NCBI RefSeq assembly: GCF_000002985.6
Contig: NC_003281.10
Coordinates: forward strand, 992,001 to 1,056,000
Origin: Caenorhabditis elegans
Lineage: Eukaryota > Nematoda > Chromadorea > Rhabditida > Rhabditidae
Reading direction: 5' to 3'
DNA: 64,000 nt
This document shows, piece after piece, positions 45,509 to 57,500 of the stretch; within the stretch, counting starts at the first letter, position 1, and every line of letters begins with the position of its first letter. The notes under the pieces are model-generated. The model saw nothing but the letters and a program-made list of their open reading frames with translations, ran no database searches and was not told where the DNA came from. Position numbers and translations under genes: made by a program.

Positions 45509-48500
45509 ATGAAACTTTCCCGGTTGCCAATCCACATTTCCAAGAGATTTCACACGTAAGTCAGAAAATTATTCAAAAAAATAAAAATCTGGCGAGTTTT
45601 CCAGGAAAGAATATCGATTAGCGGGTCGAGAACAATCAGTAGCAGTGGATTTTGATGGAAAAAGTGGAATCGAGCTGAAAGCTGGTGGGAATTTGAAAAA
45701 AAACTAGAAAAAAAACGGGAAAAATTGCTAAAAATCTTAAAAATAAAGATTTCGAGCCGATTTTTGCCGCAAAAGATGCGCGAAAAAATTCTCCACTGTC
45801 TAGAAAAGGAATTTTCATGAAAATTTTGATTTTTCAGGCCACCTCGCCCGTTTTGCGTCATCCACCGTAGTTGCTTCATTCGGAGACAACGCCGTGATGG
45901 CTACAGTAGTACAACGGAAATCCAAGCAAGGAGATGGTAGTGGAGTACCGCTACAAGTTGAATATCGGTGAGAAATTCGGAAAAAAAATTGCGAAAAAAC
46001 CGCTAAAAACCGATAAAAATGGCCTAAAAACTGAAAATTCCAGACCGTCAGCGTCAGCAATTGGCCGAATTCCAACAAATTTCCTGCGTCGTGAGCTCAG
46101 TCAATCTGACAATGAAATCCTCATCTCCAGAGCCATTGACAGGTCGATTAGACCACTTTTACCCGGAAATTCCTATGAAACTCAGGTAAAACTGGGATTT
46201 TCAGCGAAATTCAGAGGTTTTTGTTGGAAAAATCGAATTCTACGCGAAATTCTGCCTTAAGACCTTTAAAATTGGGTTTTCTATCGCAATTTTTGGAGTT
46301 TTGGGGTACGGTAGCCCCAAAAGTACGCAAACACCGACTACCGTAGCCCAAAACACCGGATCTTACGACATTTTAAGATTTTGCCCTGAAAAATGGGCTG
46401 AGGGGCTAAAAAATCACGAGGAACCCGAAAAACACATTGAAAACGTCTGAAAAATTCTGAAAATTCTGAGAAAATCGAATTTTTCAAAAATTTTAGTGCA
46501 AAAAATTGAAAAACCAACGGGAAAAGTTAAAAATTCGAAATCAGCGCAAAGTTTAGCTTTGAACAGCTTTTAGTATGACTTTTTAGCTCAATTTGGAATT
46601 TCGCGGGGTACTGTAGCCCCAAAAGTACGCAAACACCGACTACCGTAACCCAAAACACCAAATCTTACGACATTGGTGGAAAAAAAGGGGTTTAGGCTTA
46701 AAAAATTACAAAAAACTCCAATTTTCTAGTTCGAAATTACTAAAATTGAGGGAATTATGTTTTTTTTTCCAAAAAAAAAAAGTTTTTAAACATAAAAATT
46801 TAAAATTGGTTAAAAAGCCGTAAAAAAGTTCCGGAAATTCCTAAAATTATCAGATTTTTATGAAAATTTTAGTAATTTCCATACTATTTCTCAAAAAAAT
46901 TCATTTTTTTTTCGTGGCAAATGTGCTCTATTGGCGATTCTGGGCTCGAAATTTCAAATTTTCGCATTAAAAACTGCGAAATTTTGGAATTTTTTGGCTT
47001 TTAATTGCTCACCGAGCACATTTGACCACTTTCCCGGGGAACCTCTGCCCAAATTTACATTTTTAACTGAAAAACTTCGGAAAATTCAAATTTTTGCTAA
47101 TTCTAAGCTTTTAAAGCTCAAAATTACATTTAAATGGCTTGAAAATTCAGTTTTCCCCGATTTTGGTCAAGTTTTGGTGTAAAAATCGAAAAATTGCAAA
47201 AATCTGACAAAAAAAAAACAGGTTTTTGTCCAAATTTTGATTTTTTCAGTGCTAAAAAACTGCCGGAAACATAAAAACTGCCAATTATTTCTAAAAAATT
47301 CGAAAAATTTCACTGAATTTTTGAATTCTTTCTAAGTATGCTTTTCCGTGGCAAATGTGCTCTATCGGCAATTTTGGCTCAGAAATTTCAAATTTTCGCA
47401 TTAAAAACTGCGAAAATTTGGATTTTTTGACTTAAAAATTGCTCACCGAGCACATTTGACCACTTTCCCGGGGAATCTCTGCCCAAATTTTAATTTTTTA
47501 CCTTAAAAACTTGAAAAAAATAAAATATTGCTAATTTTAAGCTTCGAGAGCTCAAAATTACCGTAAAATTGCCGAAAAATTGAGTTTTCCCTGATTTTGG
47601 TCAAATTTTGATGTAAAAATCGGAAAATAGTGAAAAAATATGACAAGTTTACGGTAAAAACTGAAAAATATCCAAAAACTAGTCTTTTTGCCCTAATTTA
47701 GATTTTTCAGTGCTAAAAAGCTACGAAACGCGTCAAAAATTCCAATTTTTTCTAGAAAATTCGAAAACTTTCTCTGAATTTTTGAATTCTCCCTAGAAAT
47801 TGTCTTTGTACGCTTTTCCGTGGCAAATGTGCTCTATCGGCGATTTCGGGCTGAAAATTTCAAATTTTTGCATTAAAAACTGCGAAAATTTGGAATTTTC
47901 CACCCGAAATTGCTCACCGAGCTCATTTGACCACTTTCCCGGGGAACCTCTGCCCAAATTTTCATTTTTAACTCAAAAACCTAGAAAAAAATCTCAAAAA
48001 TTTCCAGATAATCTGCAAACCACTGGCGCTCGATGAGAACGCCGACCAAATCATGCTGGGCATCAACGCCGCCTCAACGGCCCTTCAAATCTCGTCGGCG
48101 GCCTACAACGGCCCGTTGGCGGCCCTCCGAGTGGCCCGTACGGCCCGTGGCGATTTTCACGTGAATCCAACGCAGGAAGAGCTCCGAGAAGCTTCTCTAA
48201 ACCTAATTGTAGCCATGCGAAAACACGAAAAAACCGTAATGATCGAGCTTGACGGCCGTGAGAGCTCTGCGGAGCACCTGGAGCATGCTCTTGACGTGGC
48301 ATTCCGCCACGTGGCAAAGCTTCACGAGGCTATGGAGCAACTGACGGCGGAGCCCAAAGATGAGCTTGCTTCGGAGGATTTTTCTGGTCTCGAACGGCTT
48401 TTGGAGGAGACCGCCCGTGAACGGATCTACTATGTGATCACCGATGCCGGCCATGACAAAATTTCCAGGGATATGGAAATTAAGGCGATTTTTGAGGAGA

Positions 48501-51500
48501 TTTGTGCGGAAAAAGGTGAAAAAATTGCGAAATTTTGGCCTAAAAAGTGTCAAATGTGGTCTAAAATTCCCTTTTTCCGCGTTTTCGAGCTAAAATTTAC
48601 AGTTTTTGACAAGAAAATCCACTTAAAACCCACTAAAAATGCCTAGAAACCCTTTTTCCGCAAAATTGAAATTTCGCACCGGTGGCTCAGTTGGTAACAG
48701 GGATGGCTGCCGATCAGAAGACTGGGGTTCGATCCCCGCTGCCGCAGATTTCTTTTGTTTGGCTTGAAATTGATTTCCCAAGCATTTTAAACTTTTTGGC
48801 ATCCCTTTTTCAAAATTTTCTGCCTAAATTTGAAATTTTACGGATAAAAATGACGAAAAGTCCCAAAAAACTCAATTCTTGTTGATTTCTCATGGTTTTT
48901 ATGTGGAAAAATCACTTCAAAACCCCTAAAAATCCCTGGAAACCCTTTTTCCGCGAAATTGAAATTTTGCACCCATGGCTCAGTTGGTAACACGGATGGC
49001 TACCGAGCACAAGACCGGGGTTCGACCCCCGCTGTGGTCATTTTCTTTTATTTTGCTTTAAACCACTTTAGAAACGTTTTCAAAGTTGTGAAAATTGATT
49101 TTTCGATGGTTTTTACCAAAAGTGGGAATTTTTTGGACTAAAATGAGGGAAAGTCCAAAAAACTGATTTTTAGTCAATTTTTTATAGCTTTTAAGTAGGA
49201 AAATCATTTAAAGCCCTTTAAAAATACCCAAAAAGCTATTTTTCGCAAAATTTGAAATTTGCACCCGTGGCTCAGTGGGTAACATGGATGACTTCCAAGC
49301 ACAACACCGGGGTTCGACCCCCGCTGTGACCAATATTTTTTGTTTTGTTTCAAATCACTTTACAATAAATTTGTAGGGTCTGAATATCAATTTTTCGATC
49401 ATTTTTGCCGATTTATTTCTAATTTTCAAACAAAAAAGAGTAAAGTCCCAAAAACCTCAATTCTACTTGATTTTTCATGGTTTTATATGTAAAAATCACT
49501 TCAAAACCCCCTGAAATACCCCTAAACCGATTTTTCGCGAAATTTTCAAAATGCACCGATGGCTCAGTGGGTAACACAGATGGCTGCCAAGCACAAGACC
49601 GGGGTTCGATCCCCGCTGTGGCATGTTTCTTTTGTTTTGCGTGGAATTGAATGAAAATCCATTTTTTCGAAGTTTTACATAGAACAATTGATTTTGTAAA
49701 AATTTCCAAAAAAAAAATTCCAAAATTTTTTTTTTTTTGAAATTTAAAAAAAATTTCCAATTTTTTCCAGCTTTTCAAACCTGCGAAAAAGACGCAATCT
49801 ACCGTACCTACTCGACTCTCGTCAAAAAAGTGCTCCGCGACACCACACTCCGTACCGGAATCCGATGCGACGGCCGCCGCCCCGACGAGTTCCGCCCGAT
49901 CACAATTCACGTGGATATGTACAAGAAGCTGCACGGATGTTCGATCTTCCAACGTGGACAGACACAAGTCATGTCTACAGTAACCTTTGACTCGCCCGCC
50001 GCCGCTTTTCACCCCGACTCGGTGGCTCAACTGCTCGGAAGTCAGCGGAAAAAGTCGTTTATGCTGCACTACGAGTTTCCCGGATTTGCGATTAATGAAT
50101 TTGGGGTTAGACTTTGAGTTTTGAAGTGAAAATTTAAAAAAAAAACTCGAAAATTGCGAAAATTTGGCTCAAAAACCGTAAATTTTGGCCCAAAATGCGC
50201 TTTTCCGTCTAAAATTTACAGTTTTGACTGTAAAAACTGCCTAAAACCCCTGAAATTACGCTATAAACCCGTTTTCCGAAAAATTTAAAATTTGCACCTG
50301 TGGCTCAGTGAGTAACACGGATGACTGCCAAGCACAAGACCGGGGTTCGATCCCAGCGGTGGCAAATATTTTTTGTTATGCTTGAAATTGCTGTTTAAGT
50401 GATTTTAGGTACTGGAAACTGATTCCTATGGTATTTCAAGGAGAATTTTTGCTGAAAATCATGGAATTTCTGGAAAAACTCGAATTTTCACATATTCTGC
50501 TCAATTTTTCAAGTTTTCTACTGTAAAATTTGCTTTAAACCCCGAAAAATACCCTAAAACCCAGTTTTCGCGAAATTTGAAACTTGCACCGGTGGCTCAG
50601 TTGGTTACACGGATGGCTGCCAAGCACAAGACCAGGGTTCGATCCCCGCGGTGGCAAATATTTTTTGTTTGACTTGAAATGGTTTTTTAAGGAAAGTAAG
50701 GTACTGGAAACTGATTCCCATGGTATTTCTAGGAGAATTTTGGCTGAAAATCAGGAAATTTCTGGATAAACTCGAAATTTCACATATTCAGCTTAATTTT
50801 TCACGTTTTCTTATGTAAAATTCGCTTTAAACCCCTTAAAATTTCCCTAGAACACAGTTTTCGCAAATTTGAAATTTGCACCGGTGGCTCAGTGGGTAGC
50901 AGAGATGGCTGCCAAGCACAAGACCAGGGTTCGATCCCCACGGTGGCAAATATTTTTTGTTTTGCCTGTAATTCACTCTAAGATAGTTTTTAGAAGCTTT
51001 AAAGTCATTTTTTAAGAAAAAAATTTTTGGAGGAAAACATTTTGCCAAAAAAAAAATTTTTTTTTTCGAAGTCAAATTTTAAAATTGAAGTTTTTTTTTT
51101 TTCTTTTTTTATAAATCTTATAAATAAAAAAAATCAAATTTTCAGACAACCCGATCCCTCAATCGTCGTGAAATCGGCCACGGAGCCCTTGCGGAAAAAT
51201 CGCTGAAAAACCTCTTCCCCGCCGATTTCCCATACGCCACACGGCTCGCATGCCAGGTTTTAGAGTCAAATGGCTCATCATCAATGGCTTCAGTCTGTGG
51301 TGGCTCATTGGCTCTTTTCGACGCCGGAGTTCCCATGAAAAACGCCGCTGCGGGGGTGGCAATTGGCCTAATTTCAGATGAAGCCGAGCCGGAGACGAAG
51401 TACCGGGTGCTGACGGATATTTTGGGTATTGAGGATTACGCTGGTGATATGGATTTTAAGGTTGGGGAGGTTTTTGAAAATTTTGGGAATTTAAAAAAAT

Positions 51501-54048
51501 TTCTTTTTTTTTTGGAAAAATTTTTTCAAAAAATTTTTCTTTGAAAAATCAACATTCGACATCGGAAACATACCAGGATCACTCGAAAACTATCGAAAAT
51601 CTCATATTTAGACGGTATTTTTATCGATTTTAGTGAAAATAGAAGAAAATGCTACGAATCAACACACCGGGGTTCGATCCCCACTGTGGTCGAAATATTT
51701 TTTCTGACAAAATTTTTTTTTTGAGTTTTTTTTTAGCTTTCAAACTGGTTTTCGATAGTATTATGGATATTTTGAACGAAAAATTCTAAAATTTGGAAAA
51801 TTTAAAAAAAAATTTTAGAAATTTTTTTTTTCCAAAAAAAGTTTTTTTTAAATTTTTTTCAAAATCCCCAAAACTCCAAACTCCCTAAAAGAAATTCAAA
51901 TTTCCAGGTTGCCGGCACCCGAGACGGCTTTACAGCCGCCCAGCTTGACGTCAAAAACGGCGGCCTAACCCGCCGCCAGCTCACCGAGAGCCTCCAGGCC
52001 GCCCGAGCCGGCATCGACCATGTGCTCCAAAAAATGAGCGTGATGAGGGATCGTCCTCGAGAGCAGTTTAAGCCGACTGTTCCGATCATTCAATCGATGA
52101 GGATAGAACCCCATAAACGGGTCACATTGTTCCGGAATAATGGGTACAATTGCAAGTTGATCGAGGCGGAGACTGGTGTTAAGGTGGCTGGAATTGATGA
52201 AAATGCTCAAAATAGACATAATATCAATATTTCTCAAAGTTAGTAAAAATTTGGAAAAAAAATTTTTTGGACCAAAAAAAAATTTTTTTTCGACCAAAAA
52301 TTTTTTTCCGAAATTTTTTTTCTTCAATTTTCACTAATTTTTAACTAAAAAATCTGATTCAAACACCCTAAAAATGCCCAGAAACCCATTTTCCGCGAAT
52401 TTTAAAATTTGCACCGGCGGCGCAGTGGGTAACGTGGATGGCTGCCGAGCAGAAGACCGGGGTTCGACCCACGCTGTGGCTAAATATTTTTGTTTTACTT
52501 GAAATTGCTTTGCAAATTTTTTTTGTGTTTGGAAACTCTGTTTTTAAATGTTTTGAAAAAATTTCGGCCGAAATATTTCAATTTTGAAGGAAAATTTGAA
52601 TATTTCCAATTTTTAAGTCATTTTTTCCAGTTTTAAACTGCAAAAATCACTCTAAACCCCAGAAAAATACCCAGAAACTCATTTTCCGCAAATTTTAAAA
52701 TTTGAACAGGTGGCGCAGTGGGTAACAGGGATGGCTGCCAAGCAGAAGACCGGGGTTCGATCCCCGCCGTGGCAAAATTTTTTTATTTTACTTGAAATTG
52801 CTTTGCAAGTCGTTTTTCACTGCTGCAGCCTAGTTTTTAAATTGTTTAGAAAACATTTTCGACCGAAAATTTTCAATTTTGATGAAAAATCGGAATTTTC
52901 TTGTTTCAAGCCAATTTTTCCAGTTTTAAACTGCAAAAACCACTCTAAACCCTAGAAAAATATCCTGAAACCCATTTTCCGCGATATTTAAAATTTGCAC
53001 CGGTGGCTCAGTAGGTAACAGGGATGGTTGGCAAGCAACAGACCGGGGTTCGACCCCCGCTGTGGCGAAACATTTTTTTTTTGCTTCGAAATCGGTTTTT
53101 CACATATTTCTGGCAAATTTAAACTTTTTTAAAACCTCAAATTTAATTTTTCAAGAATTTTGAAAAAAAGTTCAAAAAAAAATTGTTTCCAAATTTTTTT
53201 TTCGTTTTCTATTTTTTTAAAGTTTCTTTTTCGCAGATCTCCGCTGAAGACGAAGCTCACATCTCACTGTTGGCTCAGGATAAGGAAAAACTGCAAAAAG
53301 CAATGGATATGATGAATGATGTGCTCGAGAGCAACTCCACATTGGATTTCGCCTTTGGCTCCATAGTTCAGGCTGAAATCGTGGAGGTAGTCAATGTGGT
53401 AGCGAGAAAAATTTTAAAAAAAGAGCGAAAAATTCGAAATCTACGTGCCTTTTCAAAAAAACTGGAAAACCCTACAGTAACCCGGCCTACAGTACCCCTA
53501 TAACTTTTTCATTGTTTTTATCAAATTCTCCTTGTAGTCAGCTTTCAGAAAAGTACCATCATGTCCAGGTTCCGAGCATTTTGAAAATTTTGAATTTTGG
53601 GTCTCGCCACGCGGGGTACTGTAGCACCGGTTTCAGCTGTGTCGAAACTCAAAATCGTCGGAACATAGGCATGATGGGGGTCATTCGAAAGGTCTCGATG
53701 AGGCGAAGTAAATGGTAGTAATTTTAAGGTGATTGGGTGGGTTACTGTAGAAAAAAATTGTATTCCAAAAAAAAAAATTTTTTTTGAAAAATTCAAAATT
53801 TTCCAAAATTTCAGATCATCGAACGCGGCGTCTACCTAACCCTTCCCGGCTCTTCTCGCCGAATTTTCATGAGCAACAACCACCTAAGCCTGAATCCAGT
53901 AAGGCATCCCGACGTGCTCGGCCTGAAAATCGGCGACAAAATGAGCGTACACTGGTTCGGACGCGATGAGCACACTGGAAATATTCGATTGTCACGGAAA
54001 ACTCTAGCCGGAGCCAAAACACCTGCCACGTCACAGAAAAAAAAGTGA
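45509..54048 (+). CDS. pnpt-1: Mitochondrial polynucleotide phosphorylase (PNPase)
   Basis: 3'-5' phosphorolytic exoribonuclease of mitochondria; trimeric in known homologues. Exons 45509-45555, 45605-45684, 45838-45967, 46044-46185, 48008-48515, 49771-50105, 51146-51460, 51908-52238, 53223-53386, 53815-54048; about 761 residues (human ~783). The N-terminus [16 protein letters not shown] is a basic amphipathic targeting sequence. First RNase PH core: [20 protein letters not shown] and [20 protein letters not shown]. Second core: [47 protein letters not shown], and the catalytic acidic block [20 protein letters not shown] domain and an S1 domain ([10 protein letters not shown]...GVYLTLPG...[11 protein letters not shown]) follow. 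In the KH domain the expected GxxG loop reads RNNG. The exon 9 acceptor is odd: frame requires AAAG at 53222 rather than the better CGCAG at 53236. Confidence 0.93.
46912..47985 (+). repeat. Three GAGCACATTTG repeats and right arm of inverted duplication
   Basis: PNPase intron 4 carries copies at 46912-47065, 47343-47500 and 47811-47975; 47340-47985 is the near-identical inverse of 43090-43735. Two copies of the GTACTGTAG/TTTGCGTAC repeat (46305-46375 and 46595-46670) lie before them. No exon in this 1.8-kb intron. Confidence 0.85.
48665..49640 (+). repeat. Four tandem ~292-bp units with tRNA-like modules
   Basis: B boxes GGTTCGA at 48725, 49019, 49311 and 49603, i.e. spacing 294, 292 and 292 bp. 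Each has an A box of the type TGGCTCAGTGGGTAACACGG ~42 bp before. Between modules the ~220 bp are also conserved (TTCACTTCAAAACCCCTAAA, then AAATTTGCACC). Fills PNPase intron 5. Confidence 0.9.
50280..50960 (+). repeat. Three tandem ~292-bp tRNA-like units
   Basis: B boxes at 50344, 50636 and 50928, spacing exactly 292 bp twice; A boxes TGGCTCAGTGAGTAACACGG, TGGCTCAGTTGGTTACACGG and TGGCTCAGTGGGTAGCAGAG. Located in PNPase intron 6. Confidence 0.9.
51650..51700 (+). repeat. Truncated tRNA-like unit (B box half only)
   Basis: AATCAACACACCGGGGTTCG followed by ATCCCCACTGTGGTCGAAAT; the A-box half is missing. The identical truncated form recurs at 56400-56445. Confidence 0.8.
52395..53070 (+). 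repeat. Three tandem ~293-bp tRNA-like units
   Basis: B boxes at 52461, 52754 and 53047 (spacing 293 and 293). A boxes TGGC-like GGCGGCGCAGTGGGTAACG, GGTGGCGCAGTGGGTAACAG and GGTGGCTCAGTAGGTAACAG. In PNPase intron 8. Confidence 0.9.
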
Positions 54049-54568
54049 AAAAATTTTTGGAGCCGAAAAAAAAAATTTTTTTTTTGAAATTTAATTTTTT
54101 TTTTCTTGTTTTAAGCATTTTTGTTAAGTTTTTCCATATTTTTTATATTTTTTTAGATCCTTCACCACTATTTTTGCGGGTTTTACTGTTTTTTTTCTCT
54201 CGTTATAGATTTTTTTTTTGCTCAAAATTTCAATTTTCTAGGTATTTTTAGACTATAAACTCAGTTTTTTATTACTTTATTGATTTTCAAATTTCCAAAT
54301 TACAAAAATTATCGATTTTTGGGTAGAAATGGGAAAAATTGGATGAAAGACAATAATATCACATACCGTAAAGTTTTTTGAGGGTTTTGGGGGCGGGGTT
54401 TTGTCATTAAAGGGTGAAAAATTGCATAATCTAGGACCAGTGACTATTTTGGGAAAATTTAAAAAATTTGGGAAAAAAATTTTTTTTTTTTTTGAAAAAT
54501 AATTTTTGGAAAATTTTTTTTTTTGAAAAATAATTTTTGGAAAATTTTTTTTTTTGAAAAATTATTTA

Positions 54569-57500
54569 TCAAGTCTGCCGTAGACAACACGACCGCTCCA
54601 AATGATCGGCACCACAGTCGCAGTAGAATCTGAACCAGAAAAAATCAATAAAAATGTAGATCTGGAGGACCTACCTATCGCACTTCAGGAACATTACTGT
54701 ATGGCCCTCGTGGCACCGTTCGATGCAACTTTGGCATATTGCATTCCGGTCGGATGAGTTACAGGTTATACATCTGAAAATTTTAAAAGTTAAAAAAATT
54801 TCAAAAAAAAAAAATTTTTTTTGAATTTTTTGTTGCAATTTTTGAATGTTAGTAGTGACTTTCGCAAATTTTAACCTAAAAATTCACCTTCAAACCCCAA
54901 TTTCTACCGTGGAAACCATTTTTCACCGAATTTGAAAATTTGCACCCGTAGCCTAGTGGATAGTGGGGATGGCTTGGAATCATAAGACCGGGGTTCGACC
55001 CCCGGCACGGCAAATTTCTTTTGTTTTGGTGAAACTTGAAATTTGAAACAGTTTTCGGTTTCGAAAACCCGTTTTCAAAAAAAATCGAAGTTTTTAATTA
55101 TTGAAATCCATTTTTTTTTCAAATTGCCAAAAATGTCAAATTTGGAGCAGTTTTCGCAAATTTTAACCTAAAAATTCACCCTTAAACCATTTTCTACCCC
55201 GGAAACCATTTTTCACAAAAATTCAGAATATGCACCCTTAGCCTAGTGGATAGTGGAGATGGCGTGGAATCACAAGACCGGGGTTCAACCCCCGGCACGG
55301 CTAAATTTTTTGTTTTGTTGAAACTTGAAATTGAAAACAGTTTTCGGTTTGGAACACTCGTTTTCACAAAAAAATCGAAGTTTTTAATTAAAAAATTTTT
55401 TTTTTAATTTCGAAAAAGTTTTTTTTTGTTGCAATTTTTCAGAAAATTTACGCTTATAGCTCAGTTGCTCTCCAGTTTCCCTTATTTCCACCCAAACTCA
55501 CCTATAAAAATTGTGCATCGGGTAAAAGTCCTTGCCGCTGACCGAAAATAGGCATTGGCCCTTTTTGATGGCCTTTTCCACGTGGTCCAAGTTGTCGTAC
55601 ACCTGATTTTGGTCTTCGGATGCTTGAGAGCAGCTAGCCGTCATGATTCCTAAAAAATTTTTAAATGTCGCATTTTTAGGGTTGAAAACAGGGTGAAAAA
55701 CTAGAGAAGTTGGCATTTTTTGAGAAAAAACAAGGTTTTCGGCGATTTTTCGAGTTTTTTAATTAAAAATTTAGCCTAAAACATCATTTTTCACTCCTGA
55801 AACCATTTTTTTTTCAATTTTGAAATTTTGCACCTGTGGCGCAGTGGGTAACATGGATGGCTGCCAATCAGACGACCAGGGTTCGACCCCCCGCTTGGTC
55901 GAATATTTTTGTTAGAGCCAAATGTTATTTTTCGCACTACTTATTCAAGTTAAAGCTGATTTTGAGTCATTTTCTATAGGATTTTGTGAACAAAAAAATT
56001 TTTAAGGAATTTTTTGACGGTTTAGAGTGATTTTTGCAAAATTTTAATAAAAAATTCACTTTAAAATCGTATTTTCCACACAGGAAACCATTTTTCAACA
56101 ATTTTTAGAATTAACACCCGTGGCCTAGTGGATAGTGGGGACGGTTGGTAATCACGCGACCGGGGTTCGACCCCCGCTGGGCCAGAAAGTTTTTATTTAG
56201 TTTTTTTGTTAGTTATGTGTGTTCTTTTAACATCAAATGCTAAAAATGAAGCTACACAAATTATAGGCAAAAATTATAGGAAAACGGTTTTTTTTTCAAA
56301 ATTTCATTAAAAAAAAAAACTAAGTTTTCACACTAAAATCAATATTTTAAATTTTTGGAATTTATGCCAATAATTTGAAAAATTATTTATTTTCAAAAAT
56401 TTCTTCCAATCAACACACCGGGGTTCGATCCCCACTGTGGTCGAAATATTTTTACCAATATTTTTTTCAAAATTTTTTTTTTCAGTTTTTCAACTTTTAA
56501 TTTTTTTTTTCTTCTTACCTCCAAATCTATTCCGAAACACTCGATTCTCCGCCAACACCAGCTCCTCTTTAGACGAGACCTCAATGCCCGCAGATCGATT
56601 CCCATGAATTCGATTTCCACGGAGACTCGGCGCCGAGTCAGAGAGCACCAGGACGCCCGCTTGAGCATTATCAAATATTTCATTGTGCTCAATGAGCCCT
56701 TTTCCTCCGTCGGTAACAGAAATTCCGGTGCCACGAGATCCGAAAATCTTATTCCTCCGGATAACCGGTGTGGCCATAGTTTTTATGAAAACATTGGTCA
56801 TTGAGTTGTCGAAAATTGTATTTTCCTCAAAACATCCCATGCCGGCTTCATGTACCAGTACTCCGTTGTCATTATTCCAGATTCGGTTTTTTATGACACG
56901 TGGGTTGGCGCCAGTGCGGATTTGGACGCCTGTTAGGGTATTTCCGTTGATTTCGTTGGATTCTAGGACACCGGAGCCTCCATCGTAGAAGTAGACACCG
57001 GCCTGGAATAGTTAAAGTTAAAAATCTTTTTTTTTTTTTTTGGTTTTTTGAAAAAATTTTCAGCGATTGTTCGATTTTTGAAAGGTTCTATGTAATTTTT
57101 GCAAATTTTAACTAAAAAATTCACCTTGAAACCTCAATTTCTACCCCGGAAACCATTTTTCAACAAAATTCAAAATATGCACCCGTAGCCTAGTGGATAG
57201 TGGAGATGGCTTGGAATCACAAGACAGGGGTTCGACCCCCGACAAGGCAAAATTTTTTGTTTAGCTGAATTTTTAATTTAATAGTAGTTTTAACGTTGAA
57301 ACGACAATTTTCACAAAAAATCGAAGCTTTTAATTTTTAAGATCAATTTTTCTTTAATTTGCTAAAAATTTCAAATTTGGAGTAAATTTTGCAAATTTTA
57401 ACTAAGAAATTCACCCTAAAACCTCAATTTCTACCCCAGAAATTATTTTTCAGCGAATTTAAAAATTTGCACCCATGGCCTAGTGGTAGTGAGTCGGGCT

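Noticed and set aside
48063..48553. Minus-strand frames opposite PNPase exon 5
   Set aside because: Antisense shadows of a long GC-rich conserved exon.
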